A DNA stretch of 64,000 bases from an uncultured Bacteroidales bacterium. Its GTDB lineage: Bacteria > Bacteroidota > Bacteroidia > Bacteroidales > P3. The notes beneath the pieces are model-generated. The model had not been told where the DNA came from. It was given only the letters and a program-made list of their open reading frames with translations, and ran no database searches. The first letter of the stretch is position 1. Every line of letters begins with the position of its first letter. Positions 56,855-64,000 of this stretch are shown here, piece by piece. The stretch is from assembly GCA_937886715.1 (NCBI GenBank), contig CAKZZD010000002.1, forward strand, positions 62,001 through 126,000. Reading direction: 5' to 3'. The position numbers and the translations under genes were made by a program.

Positions 56855-57301
56855 ATGCGAGTTTTATTAGTTGAAGATTACGACGAGAAGGCCGGCAACA
56901 TCATCGCCTTTCTGGGCGAAGAATTCCCGGACTTCGAGGTAGAGCGTTGCAAGGCATACAATACTGCCCAGGAGACTATTTTTGAGAACCCTGACAAGTA
57001 TGGTCTTATCTTGCTGGATATGTCTATGACCACCTACGACCTCGACTCCGATGCCAGTGGCGGCAAGCCCGAACCGACAGCCGGACGCGATTTACTGGAA
57101 GGGATGTATCTACGTGATATCGTTACGCCCGTCATAGTGGTTACAATGTACAATGTCTTTGGCCGCAAGGAGTTGGCTGCATTCCACGAAGAGTTGTTGG
57201 AGAACTATCCGCAGAACTATAAGTCATACGTGTTCTATTCCTCACAGCGCAATGACTGGAAAAAGGACCTTAAGAAAAAAATAAACGACATTCTGAAATG
57301 A
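56855..57301 (+). CDS. dtcB: Stand-alone receiver protein DtcB-like
   Basis: 148 aa, one response-regulator receiver domain and nothing else. Acidic pocket VLLVEDYDEK (E7, D8), phosphoacceptor Asp in LILLDMSM (D55), switch Thr in VVTMYN. In Detocs, DtcB acts as a phosphate sink that keeps the effector off when DtcA phosphorylates at background level. It overlaps dtcC by 4 nt (ATGA), so translation is coupled. Confidence 0.88.
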   Translation: MRVLLVEDYDEKAGNIIAFLGEEFPDFEVERCKAYNTAQETIFENPDKYGLILLDMSMTTYDLDSDASGGKPEPTAGRDLLEGMYLRDIVTPVIVVTMYNVFGRKELAAFHEELLENYPQNYKSYVFYSSQRNDWKKDLKKKINDILK

Positions 57302-58536
57302 AACTTGAGATTCTGATTATTGACGACAAAGAGCAAAAGATTGATGACCTGCGCCAAGTGATAGTGCCTCTCTTTGCCGAAGGTGAGGTGGAGGTCGAAG
57401 AAGCCAGGACTATCGTGGATGCTCGCGACAAGATGCGCGGGCAGAGCTACGACCTTGTCATACTTGATATGGTAATCCCCGAACTGGAAGATGAGGAACC
57501 TTCTCATACCGCTGGTGCCGAGTTCCTGACCGAGATATACGAGAATCAGGACATTCACCTGCCTCTTCAGGTGATAGGCCTTACTGAGTATGAGGCCGAG
57601 TTTGACCGCCAGAAAGAGGAGTTCCGTGACCGCTTGTGGTATCTGCTCTTTTATTCACAGAGCAAGCTCGAGTGGAAGAAGATGCTCAAGGCCAAGGTGC
57701 GCCAATTGGCGAAGATGAAATCTGATTTCATCAGTTCTTTGGAGAATCGCGGGAAGTACGATGTGGGAATTATCTGTGCCCTCAGCGAAGAGTTCGAGCA
57801 GATGCAGCGGGCATTTGATGGATGTCAGTGGAGTGATTGCCGACTCCCCGGCCTGCCATTCCTTTTCCGCACCACCACTGTCCCCACCAGCAGCTTCACC
57901 GACATCAAGGTTATAGCGGCCTGTGCCGACCGTCCCGGTGTGTGCGCCACCTCCATCCTTGCCACGTCCCTCTATACTGTCGCCCGCGTCGATGCGCTTT
58001 TTATGACCGGTATCACGGCAGGTATTGAAGATGGTGACATACATTTGGATGATGTGATCATCGCAGACTCTGTTGGCGACTATGCCACCGGCAAGCTTGA
58101 AGATACAGAGAATGATGAAGTAACCTGGCTACGGGAGATTCACGAGGCCAGTGCCAGCACGCGGTTACTCTCTGCAGCCTCTGCTGTCGCTCGCGATGAA
58201 GGTATATGTGCGGACATCAACGACGAGTTGTTGCGGCTTCATTTGAAGACTGGTGATAGCAAAGTGCGTTTCCACATCTCTAAGACCGTGTGTGGACCTT
58301 TTGTGATGGCCTCGAAGACCATTGTCGATGTTCTCAAAAGCAGCGACCGCAAACTGCAGGCACTCGATATGGAAGGCTTTGGGCTTTACCTTACTGCTCA
58401 TAGCCTTGAGAAACAAGCCCTTTGGATCAAGGCAGTATGCGACTTTGCCGACCGAAACAAGGGCGATGACCATCATAAGAGCTGTGCTTATTCCAGTGCA
58501 GCGTTCTTGTATCAGTTGTTGAGGGAGAAGTTCTGA
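57298..58536 (+). CDS. dtcC: Receiver-nucleosidase effector DtcC-like
   Basis: 412 aa. Residues 1-140 are a receiver domain (EILIIDDKEQK, phosphoacceptor D57 in LVILDMVIP). From about 155 a PNP/UDP-phosphorylase-superfamily domain follows: YDVGIICALSEEFEQM, DALFMTGITAGIEDGDIHLD, LDMEGFGLYLTAHS, and VCDFADRNKGDDHHKSCAYS with the catalytic Asp. In Detocs this domain cleaves ATP to adenine and ribose 5'-triphosphate once the receiver is phosphorylated, stopping the infected cell. All expected motifs are present, so it looks functional. Confidence 0.9.
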   Translation: MKLEILIIDDKEQKIDDLRQVIVPLFAEGEVEVEEARTIVDARDKMRGQSYDLVILDMVIPELEDEEPSHTAGAEFLTEIYENQDIHLPLQVIGLTEYEAEFDRQKEEFRDRLWYLLFYSQSKLEWKKMLKAKVRQLAKMKSDFISSLENRGKYDVGIICALSEEFEQMQRAFDGCQWSDCRLPGLPFLFRTTTVPTSSFTDIKVIAACADRPGVCATSILATSLYTVARVDALFMTGITAGIEDGDIHLDDVIIADSVGDYATGKLEDTENDEVTWLREIHEASASTRLLSAASAVARDEGICADINDELLRLHLKTGDSKVRFHISKTVCGPFVMASKTIVDVLKSSDRKLQALDMEGFGLYLTAHSLEKQALWIKAVCDFADRNKGDDHHKSCAYSSAAFLYQLLREKF

Positions 58537-58578
58537 TTTCTTGACTTTCCATCACAATGTTTTTAAAGTTTTAATCGT

Positions 58579-58586
58579 TATATTTG
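58579..58586 (+). promoter_or_regulatory. -7 box before the methyltransferase gene
   Basis: TATATTTG, 17 bp before the ATG at 58604. It suggests the restriction-modification genes have their own promoter and are not just part of the Detocs transcript. Confidence 0.55.
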
Positions 58587-58603
58587 AAGATAAATGTTAA
58601 GAC

Positions 58604-61600
58604 ATGGCATTTGAGAGAATATATAAGATGCTAGAACTCGAAGGAAAGGGAGGATTTGTTTCCCTTCCGAGTCCTGACTGGCCCCAACAAGTTAACCTGC
58701 CAGAACGACTGTTGCGTCTGGTCACCGATGCAACGTGCCCTTTGTCTGAACTATCCGCATTGTTCTGTTTTGGTGGCAAACCCCTTATCTTTTTCTTTGA
58801 GGATCCAACAGATGAGAGTGCGCTCCACAAAACCATTTGGAATCTGAACGAGATACCCGTTGTGGTGGTCGGATCGGACAATACTGTAAAAGTATATAAT
58901 GGCTTTGCTTATGAGAAGGAATTTAAACATCTTCAACTACTTGGAGGCGAGGATGTCCTTGGCGACTTCAGCTACTTTAAGATTGTTACCGGTCAAGGAT
59001 GGGAGGAGTATCGAGAGCGTTTGGGGTACCATAATAGGGTGGACTATTTCCTCTTAAAAAACATACAGTATGCTCAGGAAAAAATACAGGCCGCTTCCGT
59101 AAAACGGAATCTGGCCAACAGGCTGATAGGAAAGATCATTTTCCTGCGTTACCTGACTGACCGAAATGTGATGTTACGTTTCGAGGGAAAAACTTGCACA
59201 TTGACAAATCAAGACATTATTGAGCTATTACAAGACAAAGGAAGGTTATCCAAGCTATTCGAAGCTCTGCAAGACAGTCAGACAGGATTTAATGGAGACT
59301 TGTTCAAGATAACAAGCGAAGAATTGGAATCCATCCCGGACGAAGCGCTAAACGTGTTGGTTAGGCTCCTCCGCTGTGATGACTTGGAAAGTGGCGAGAT
59401 GTCACTCTTCGATGTCTATGACTTTTCCATTCTTCCTATAGAATTTATCAGCAATGTTTATGAAAGATTCATAGGTCGGGAAAATCAGGAAAAACAAGGA
59501 GCATACTACACGCCTCTGTTCTTGGTGGACTACATCGTTGAGAAGACGGTAGGTGAGCATTTGAAGAATACCATTGATAGTTCTTGCAAGATTCTTGATC
59601 CGGCTTGCGGTTCTGGTATTTTCCTTGTTGAGTCGCTTCGCCGTATCATTGATCACTACATTGCTCATGCAAGTAAAGATGAATTGGTTGGTGAAAACTA
59701 TCAAAACAAGCTTAAGGAACTTGCAAAAGAGAACATCTTCGGTATAGATAGCGATGAGAGTGCTGTTCAGGTTGCAGCCTTTTCGGTTTATCTTACTTTA
59801 CTGGACTATCAAGACCCCGCCGACATTTCATCTTTCCGCTTCCCGAACATGTTAGAGACCAATCTGATTTGTCGTGACACATTCTTAGACACTCCGTTTG
59901 CAAGAATAGAGTTTGATTATATTATTGGCAACCCGCCATGGAAGCGTGGGAGTAAAGAAGTGGATGCAGCGGGTAAGGAAATAAAACAAGAGTATCAGAA
60001 GTATGTCAAGCGTAGGGAGAAACAGGAGGGCAGGCAGATAGTCAACAATCAGGAGATCGCACAAGCTTTTGTGGTGAGAACATTCGACTTTATGCAGCCG
60101 AAGACAAAGTGCGCCTTGGTGCTGACAAGTAAGATCTTTTATAACATCCAAAGTCATCCTTTCCGCTCTTACTTATTAGAGAGGGCACAGGTGGATTCTG
60201 TGTTGGAGTTGTCCTCTGTACGGCATGAGATTTTCACGCAATCAAGTGACCCGGCCATTGCTCCGGCCCGTGTAATCATTTATGGTTTGATGCCGGAAGG
60301 TCTAAGTAATGGCGAACACCTCGTGGAGCACACCGCTCTTAAGCCGAGTGTTTTCTTTTCGCTTTTCAAGGTCCTAACAGCCGAAAAGAAAGATGTACAG
60401 TTGGTCAGACAGTCGTTGTTAAGGGAAAAAGACTACCTCTGGAAAGTACTGTTGTATGGTACTTACATGGATTTCTTGTTCGTCAGTCGGCTGAAGAAGT
60501 ATCAATCCATCGCAGATAGAATTAAACAGGAAAATTATTCCATAGGACAAGGCATTATATGCGGCACAGAAGCTAATAAAAAGCATGATGCCAGTCAGTA
60601 CTGTGGGCAGCCAAAGGTCAGCGCCAAGAGTGTGAAGCAATTCTATGTAGTGCCGTCTGATGATTTGTGGGACGTGCCGAAGGTACAGCGCAAGCGTAAA
60701 CCGGAACTCTTTAAGGCTCCGTTGCTCCTTGTTAAGAAAAGTACCAGTTCTGCAGATTACACGGCAAGAGCATCCCTTTACACGAAAGATGCAGTTTATA
60801 CCGACGCTCTTACGGGTATTCATGGAGACAATAAGAATGTACTTAGGAATATCGCCGGTGTCTTGAATTCGAGTCTGTTTCCCTATTATGCACTGATGTG
60901 TATGAGTTCCATCGCTGTCGAGCGTGAACAAGCGCATAACGAGGAGAAGTTCTTGATGCCCTACGTCGGTGGAGATATCTACGCACACGTAGAAAAAATT
61001 GAGAGGTCTTATGCTCTGCTTACTGAAGACCCACTCCTATATAGGGGAGAAGAGTCCAAAATAGAAAAGCAGCGTCGGGAAATAGAGAAATGCATTGCCG
61101 AGGAACTCCACCTGACCGATGTTGAGCAGCTTTTGCTCGAATATGCAAACAAATACTCTATTCCTATCGCAACAGGGAAGGACAAAGGTAAGCTGTTGCG
61201 GAATAACAAAACAGGAAAAGAGCTTCTTTTGCGATATATCAAGGTATTCCAAGATAGATTCAACGGTCAGTTTGGCTCGGGACTGTTCCTAAACACCGTA
61301 TGTGAGATAGACTCATCCTACGTGCTAGTTCGCTTCAAAGTTGAGCATAAAGAGCAGAGTCCTGCGTTTAGTAAGGGCTCATTGAACGGGTTAACCAGTT
61401 TCCTTTTATCCCTTACCGCGAACAACATTTCAGAAAATCTTTATTTAAGGAAGGATATTCGGGGCTTCGAGAGAGATGGGTTCTATATTGTGAAGCCGGC
61501 CGAGGAGCGTTTGTGGCATCCCGCTATCGCTTGTGTGGACGTACAGGAATTTGCAGACTCTATCATAGAGCAGGCACGAAAGGAGAAGAGATATGATGGA

Positions 61601-61636
61601 TGCGGCGATTTTTCAATATGGGCCTCTTTTCCGTAG
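58604..61636 (+). CDS. Eco57I-like adenine-N6 DNA methyltransferase
   Basis: 1010 aa. N-terminal region about 1-290 with no clear nuclease motif, then RENQEKQGAYYTPLFLVDYI, SAM motif LDPACGSGIFLVESL (about 330-344), NIFGIDSDESAVQVA and catalytic NPPW (IIGNPPWKRG, about 441-450). The C-terminal 400 residues are a target-recognition-type region (YGTYMDFLFVSRLKKYQSIA). Layout resembles type IIG/Eco57I and PglX-like proteins; a fused nuclease is not seen, and the next overlapping gene supplies a PDDEXK domain. It should methylate adenine at a specific site. Confidence 0.9.
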   Translation: MAFERIYKMLELEGKGGFVSLPSPDWPQQVNLPERLLRLVTDATCPLSELSALFCFGGKPLIFFFEDPTDESALHKTIWNLNEIPVVVVGSDNTVKVYNGFAYEKEFKHLQLLGGEDVLGDFSYFKIVTGQGWEEYRERLGYHNRVDYFLLKNIQYAQEKIQAASVKRNLANRLIGKIIFLRYLTDRNVMLRFEGKTCTLTNQDIIELLQDKGRLSKLFEALQDSQTGFNGDLFKITSEELESIPDEALNVLVRLLRCDDLESGEMSLFDVYDFSILPIEFISNVYERFIGRENQEKQGAYYTPLFLVDYIVEKTVGEHLKNTIDSSCKILDPACGSGIFLVESLRRIIDHYIAHASKDELVGENYQNKLKELAKENIFGIDSDESAVQVAAFSVYLTLLDYQDPADISSFRFPNMLETNLICRDTFLDTPFARIEFDYIIGNPPWKRGSKEVDAAGKEIKQEYQKYVKRREKQEGRQIVNNQEIAQAFVVRTFDFMQPKTKCALVLTSKIFYNIQSHPFRSYLLERAQVDSVLELSSVRHEIFTQSSDPAIAPARVIIYGLMPEGLSNGEHLVEHTALKPSVFFSLFKVLTAEKKDVQLVRQSLLREKDYLWKVLLYGTYMDFLFVSRLKKYQSIADRIKQENYSIGQGIICGTEANKKHDASQYCGQPKVSAKSVKQFYVVPSDDLWDVPKVQRKRKPELFKAPLLLVKKSTSSADYTARASLYTKDAVYTDALTGIHGDNKNVLRNIAGVLNSSLFPYYALMCMSSIAVEREQAHNEEKFLMPYVGGDIYAHVEKIERSYALLTEDPLLYRGEESKIEKQRREIEKCIAEELHLTDVEQLLLEYANKYSIPIATGKDKGKLLRNNKTGKELLLRYIKVFQDRFNGQFGSGLFLNTVCEIDSSYVLVRFKVEHKEQSPAFSKGSLNGLTSFLLSLTANNISENLYLRKDIRGFERDGFYIVKPAEERLWHPAIACVDVQEFADSIIEQARKEKRYDGCGDFSIWASFP

Positions 61637-62216
61637 AGCACAATTAGAAGGTATATTGTCGGACTGCTCAATGGTTTATCAGAAAATACTGTCCAGTGGA
61701 ATGACTCTGAATAACAGGGAGAATGAAATAAGAGATAGACTTGCAGATTATCTTGAGGATGACAGTTATAAAATGAGTCACACTTCTATTGTGAGGAATT
61801 TCCAAGTTGACCATGAGATCCAGGAAGGTGCACACGGCAGGATTGATTTTCGTTTTCACCAAGTCAATCCATATGAGGGCCAACGAGTGTATTTCATTAT
61901 CGAGTGCAAACGCCTCGACGGTAGCTGCCATTTGAACAAAGAATATGTCGAACAAGGTATCAACCGTTTCAAGACTCCTGGAAAGTACAGCAGCAATCTT
62001 GGCGTAAATGGAATGATGGGGTTCCTTGTTAAACCTGTCGATGTGAACGTCACATGTCGGGATATCAATACACTTCTTGCTGGTAATGAATGCCTCGTTC
62101 CAGTTTCTCTGGCGAGTGTCAATGGATGTTATGAATATGAGTCAAGTCATCCTGTCACATCAGGAACCGTGATGTTATTGCATCTATGGATGGATTTCTC
62201 ATCCTGTGTAAAATAG
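61593..62216 (+). CDS. PDDEXK-type probable restriction endonuclease subunit
   Basis: 207 aa. GRIDFRFHQVNPYEGQRVYF followed by IIECKRLDG gives D...ExK of the PDDEXK fold; an upstream Glu in NRENEIRDRLADYLEDD fits as well. It overlaps the methyltransferase end by 44 bp in another frame, so the two are made together. Likely the nuclease partner of the methyltransferase in a type II-like system. The start may be the ATG at 61593 or at 61596. Confidence 0.8.
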   Translation: MMDAAIFQYGPLFRRAQLEGILSDCSMVYQKILSSGMTLNNRENEIRDRLADYLEDDSYKMSHTSIVRNFQVDHEIQEGAHGRIDFRFHQVNPYEGQRVYFIIECKRLDGSCHLNKEYVEQGINRFKTPGKYSSNLGVNGMMGFLVKPVDVNVTCRDINTLLAGNECLVPVSLASVNGCYEYESSHPVTSGTVMLLHLWMDFSSCVK

Positions 62217-62539
62217 GAATACAGGCAGCCTTTACCCTCGCTTCACCCTGCTTCCTGCCTTACTCCCGAGTAAGCTTAGAGTAAGGCTTGAGTAAGCCTG
62301 AAAGGAGCCTGTAAGCAGGGTAGAAGCAGCCTAAATGGAGCCTATAGCGAGAGTGAAGACATCTTGAAGCTTGAAACCTGAAACTTGAACCCTGAACCTT
62401 GAACCCTGAACCTTGAAACCTGAAACGGCCGCAGGCCTATGAAACTTGAACCCTTTGCCTCCAGCGGCTTAGCCGCGAGGAAAACCCTAAAAATCCTTAA
62501 TACTTTACCCTTTCTGCCTGCTATGTGGGGAAAAAGCAG
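62217..62539. other. Intergenic region with interrupted inverted repeat and heptads
   Basis: About 320 bp, no gene. 62220-62350: CTCGCTTCACCCTGCTTCCT and GCCTTACTC are partly mirrored by GAGTAAGGCTTGAGTAAGCC, GCAGGGTAGAAGC and TAGCGAGAGTGAAG. 62366-62450: CTTGAAC heptads (ACCTGAAACTTGAACCCTGA). Then GGCTTAGCCGC. It separates the restriction-modification genes from the TIR genes. Confidence 0.6.
62366..62450 (+). repeat. CTTGAAC-type heptad repeats
   Basis: GAAACCTGAAACTTGAACCC followed by TGAACCTTGAACCCTGAACC and GAAACTTGAACCC. Longest such block in the window besides 47755. Confidence 0.75.
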
Positions 62540-62547
62540 TAATTTTG
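62540..62547 (+). promoter_or_regulatory. -7 box before the TIR genes
   Basis: TAATTTTG, 40 bp before the ATG at 62588. No clear TTTG at -33. Confidence 0.5.
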
Positions 62548-62587
62548 CACAGATGTAAATTGAAAGAATTACTCATAATTGAAATAT

Positions 62588-63184
62588 ATGAAGATTGCGC
62601 GAGGCTATTTTGACAGTTATAGGAATGTGAATTCTAACGTTCTCAACGAAGCATACAACCGTACTCGGTATTTCAGTGCCTCGGGGATGCGCTCTGCCAG
62701 TGGGACGACTGTTTTCATTTCTCATAAGCACAGCGATCTTGAGAGTGCAGGCGACATGAAAGACTTGAAGGGTATGCTCAATTATCTCAAGAATCGCTAC
62801 AACGTTGTGCCGTATATTGACAGCATGGATAACAAGATGCCGAAAGAGACGTGCGCTGAGACAGCAAACCGAATAAAGTCCGTTATAGACGGTTGCAATA
62901 AGTTCTTGCTTTTGGCAACAAATAATGCAATCGCCTCCAAATGGTGCAATTGGGAAGTAGGCATAGCAGACAAAAAGAAACTCATTTCCAACGATATGGC
63001 AATCCTGCCTATGGTGGAAAGCCGTGATGCTCTTTATGACGGCAGCGAGTATTTGGAACTTTATCCGTATATTGAGAAGCGTTATGATAGCTATGGTCAT
63101 GAAGACCTGTATGTCTTTATCCGGAAATCAGACGGCACTTCACGATGGGTATCATTAGGCAGTTGGCTAAACGACACTTATTGA
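62588..63184 (+). CDS. TIR-domain protein 1
   Basis: Start ATG 62588 (MKIARGYFDSY), 198 aa. TIR fold: TTVFISHKHSD (betaA, about 40-50), YNVVPYIDSMDNKMP (the D-S/M switch region) and KWCNWEVGIADKK with the putative catalytic Glu at about 123. The length and single-domain form resemble stand-alone TIR proteins of antiphage systems such as Thoeris ThsB, which produce NAD-derived signals, but no effector gene is in the window. The next TIR gene begins 1 nt after its stop. Confidence 0.85.
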   Translation: MKIARGYFDSYRNVNSNVLNEAYNRTRYFSASGMRSASGTTVFISHKHSDLESAGDMKDLKGMLNYLKNRYNVVPYIDSMDNKMPKETCAETANRIKSVIDGCNKFLLLATNNAIASKWCNWEVGIADKKKLISNDMAILPMVESRDALYDGSEYLELYPYIEKRYDSYGHEDLYVFIRKSDGTSRWVSLGSWLNDTY

Positions 63185-63185
63185 T

Positions 63186-64000
63186 ATGACATACCGTTAT
63201 CAACTCATATTTCTTGGCGATACTGCTAACCCTGCCTGTGACGCTATAAAGGGGGGCTTTTATGAGAAAGTCAATGAAATGGGACTTCCAAAAGAAGCCT
63301 TTGTAGAGATTTATTCCTTCAATTTCGGAGTGGATTATCAGAACAAACAGCCCTCTTTTGTTTACTATTTCGGCTCACTCAATCATCACGACAGAGATGT
63401 TGATATTCTCGACACGCTGATGTCTAATGGAGACGCGATTATCCCTGTGTTCTTCACCCAAGATGGTTTCTATAATGAAATCCCGAAGGTGATACAGGTG
63501 ATGAATGGCAAGTTGTATGATAGCAACGATGTGAATTCCTTTGTGGATTACGCACTTGAATCGTTGCGACTGCTGCGGAAAAACCGCAGGTTGTTTATCA
63601 GCTATCGAAGGACAGACTCGGCAGGAGTTGCCAACCAGCTGTTTGATGCGTTGGTTCGTAACAATTATGACGTTTTTCTGGATTCATATTCAATAGCTGC
63701 AGCCACCAACTTCCAGGAAGAACTGCATCACCGTCTATCAGATTGCGATGTGCTGATTCAGTTATACACCGCAGGTTTCAAAGACAGCGAGTGGTGCAAA
63801 GAAGAGATCACCTCAGCCAATCAGAAGCAGATAGGTGTCGTAGAACTTGTCTGGCCAGGAGTCGATTTGGATAAACATAACTACCTTTGCGAGCCTGTCA
63901 TTCTTTCGGATGCTTCATTCTTGGGAGATAGCAATACCCCTGAATCTCTACTAAAGGGTGAAGTGGTTGCTCATATAACACAGGTTGTGGAATCAGTCCG
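63186..64000 (+). CDS. TIR-domain protein 2, cut by window end
   Basis: Open from ATG 63186 (MTYRYQLIFLGDTANPACDA) to the window end (271 codons, incomplete). Residues 1-130 form an N-terminal domain without strong homology that I can name (FFTQDGFYNEIPKVIQVM). From about 135 a TIR domain: RRLFISYRRTDSAGVANQLF, YDVFLDSYSI, and DSEWCKEEITSANQ with the likely catalytic Glu (E206). Further sequence after the TIR domain continues out of the window, so another domain or partner may follow. Confidence 0.8.
   Translation, partial: MTYRYQLIFLGDTANPACDAIKGGFYEKVNEMGLPKEAFVEIYSFNFGVDYQNKQPSFVYYFGSLNHHDRDVDILDTLMSNGDAIIPVFFTQDGFYNEIPKVIQVMNGKLYDSNDVNSFVDYALESLRLLRKNRRLFISYRRTDSAGVANQLFDALVRNNYDVFLDSYSIAAATNFQEELHHRLSDCDVLIQLYTAGFKDSEWCKEEITSANQKQIGVVELVWPGVDLDKHNYLCEPVILSDASFLGDSNTPESLLKGEVVAHITQVVESV

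Noticed and set aside
62217..62450. CRISPR array in the repeat-rich gap.
   Set aside because: The units are short (7-10 bp), adjacent or irregularly spaced, without constant repeats separated by unique spacers.

Overview
The window comes from a member of the Bacteroidota, most probably an uncultured or host-associated Bacteroidales. Evidence: many start sites are preceded by the Bacteroidota sigma-ABfr promoter (TTTG, 19-21 bp, TAnnTTTG) instead of a -35/-10 pair; Shine-Dalgarno sequences are mostly absent; SecD and SecF are fused; and there is a TonB-dependent receptor with a carboxypeptidase-like N-terminal domain, a PorV-like outer-membrane protein, a DUF4301 protein, a DUF6266 protein and a 'smalltalk'-type peptide. 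No rRNA, tRNA or CRISPR array was recognised.

Layout. (1) 0-8.5 kb is a variable stretch: an inner-membrane-anchored OmpA-domain protein, an AAA/DUF4143 ATPase, a small minus-strand operon with a PDDEXK-like protein, an unknown regulator-like gene, a receptor-like Ser/Thr kinase with a periplasmic leucine-rich-repeat domain (a broken repeat fragment follows it), a NUDIX hydrolase and a 45-aa protein. (2) 8.6-30.4 kb is a compact, ordinary chromosomal block: glycosyltransferase, LemA/TPM pair, DUF4301, lipoprotein, cyclophilin, pheS-folB, radC, secDF, an outer-membrane operon (TonB receptor, 1662-aa secreted protein, PorV-like barrel), greA and a HIT hydrolase. (3) 30.4-49.2 kb is a surface-polysaccharide precursor region. 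It encodes UDP-glucuronate and UDP-galacturonate synthesis (ugd, epimerase), an L-fucose uptake/activation cassette, the three-step UDP-L-FucNAc pathway (fnlA, fnlB, fnlC) and a CapD-like dehydratase. Glycosyltransferases, flippase, polymerase and export genes are absent, and the region carries fragments of rmlA, wecB and ugd, so it looks rearranged. (4) 49.2-64 kb is an accessory and defence island: a DUF2442/DUF4160 trio, an M15 peptidase/smalltalk cassette, a three-gene phospho-signalling operon that I identify as Detocs (dtcA, dtcB, dtcC), a type II-like restriction-modification pair, and two tandem TIR-domain genes, the second cut by the window end.

The most unusual observation is in region 3. 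Several families of short repeats that also occur between genes have inserted inside coding sequences while keeping the reading frame: a CGCATTCACACA-type repeat three times in ugd, an ATTCGTG-type repeat once in the epimerase, and a 56-60 bp palindromic element once or twice in fnlB. A complete DUF559 endonuclease domain bounded by imperfect inverted repeats sits inside the cupin domain of fnlB. A GxxExxY gene lies between two ends that match the 56-60 bp palindromic element, which suggests it is the gene-bearing form of that element. This resembles the Rickettsia palindromic elements and may be an undescribed set of protein-tolerated mobile repeats.
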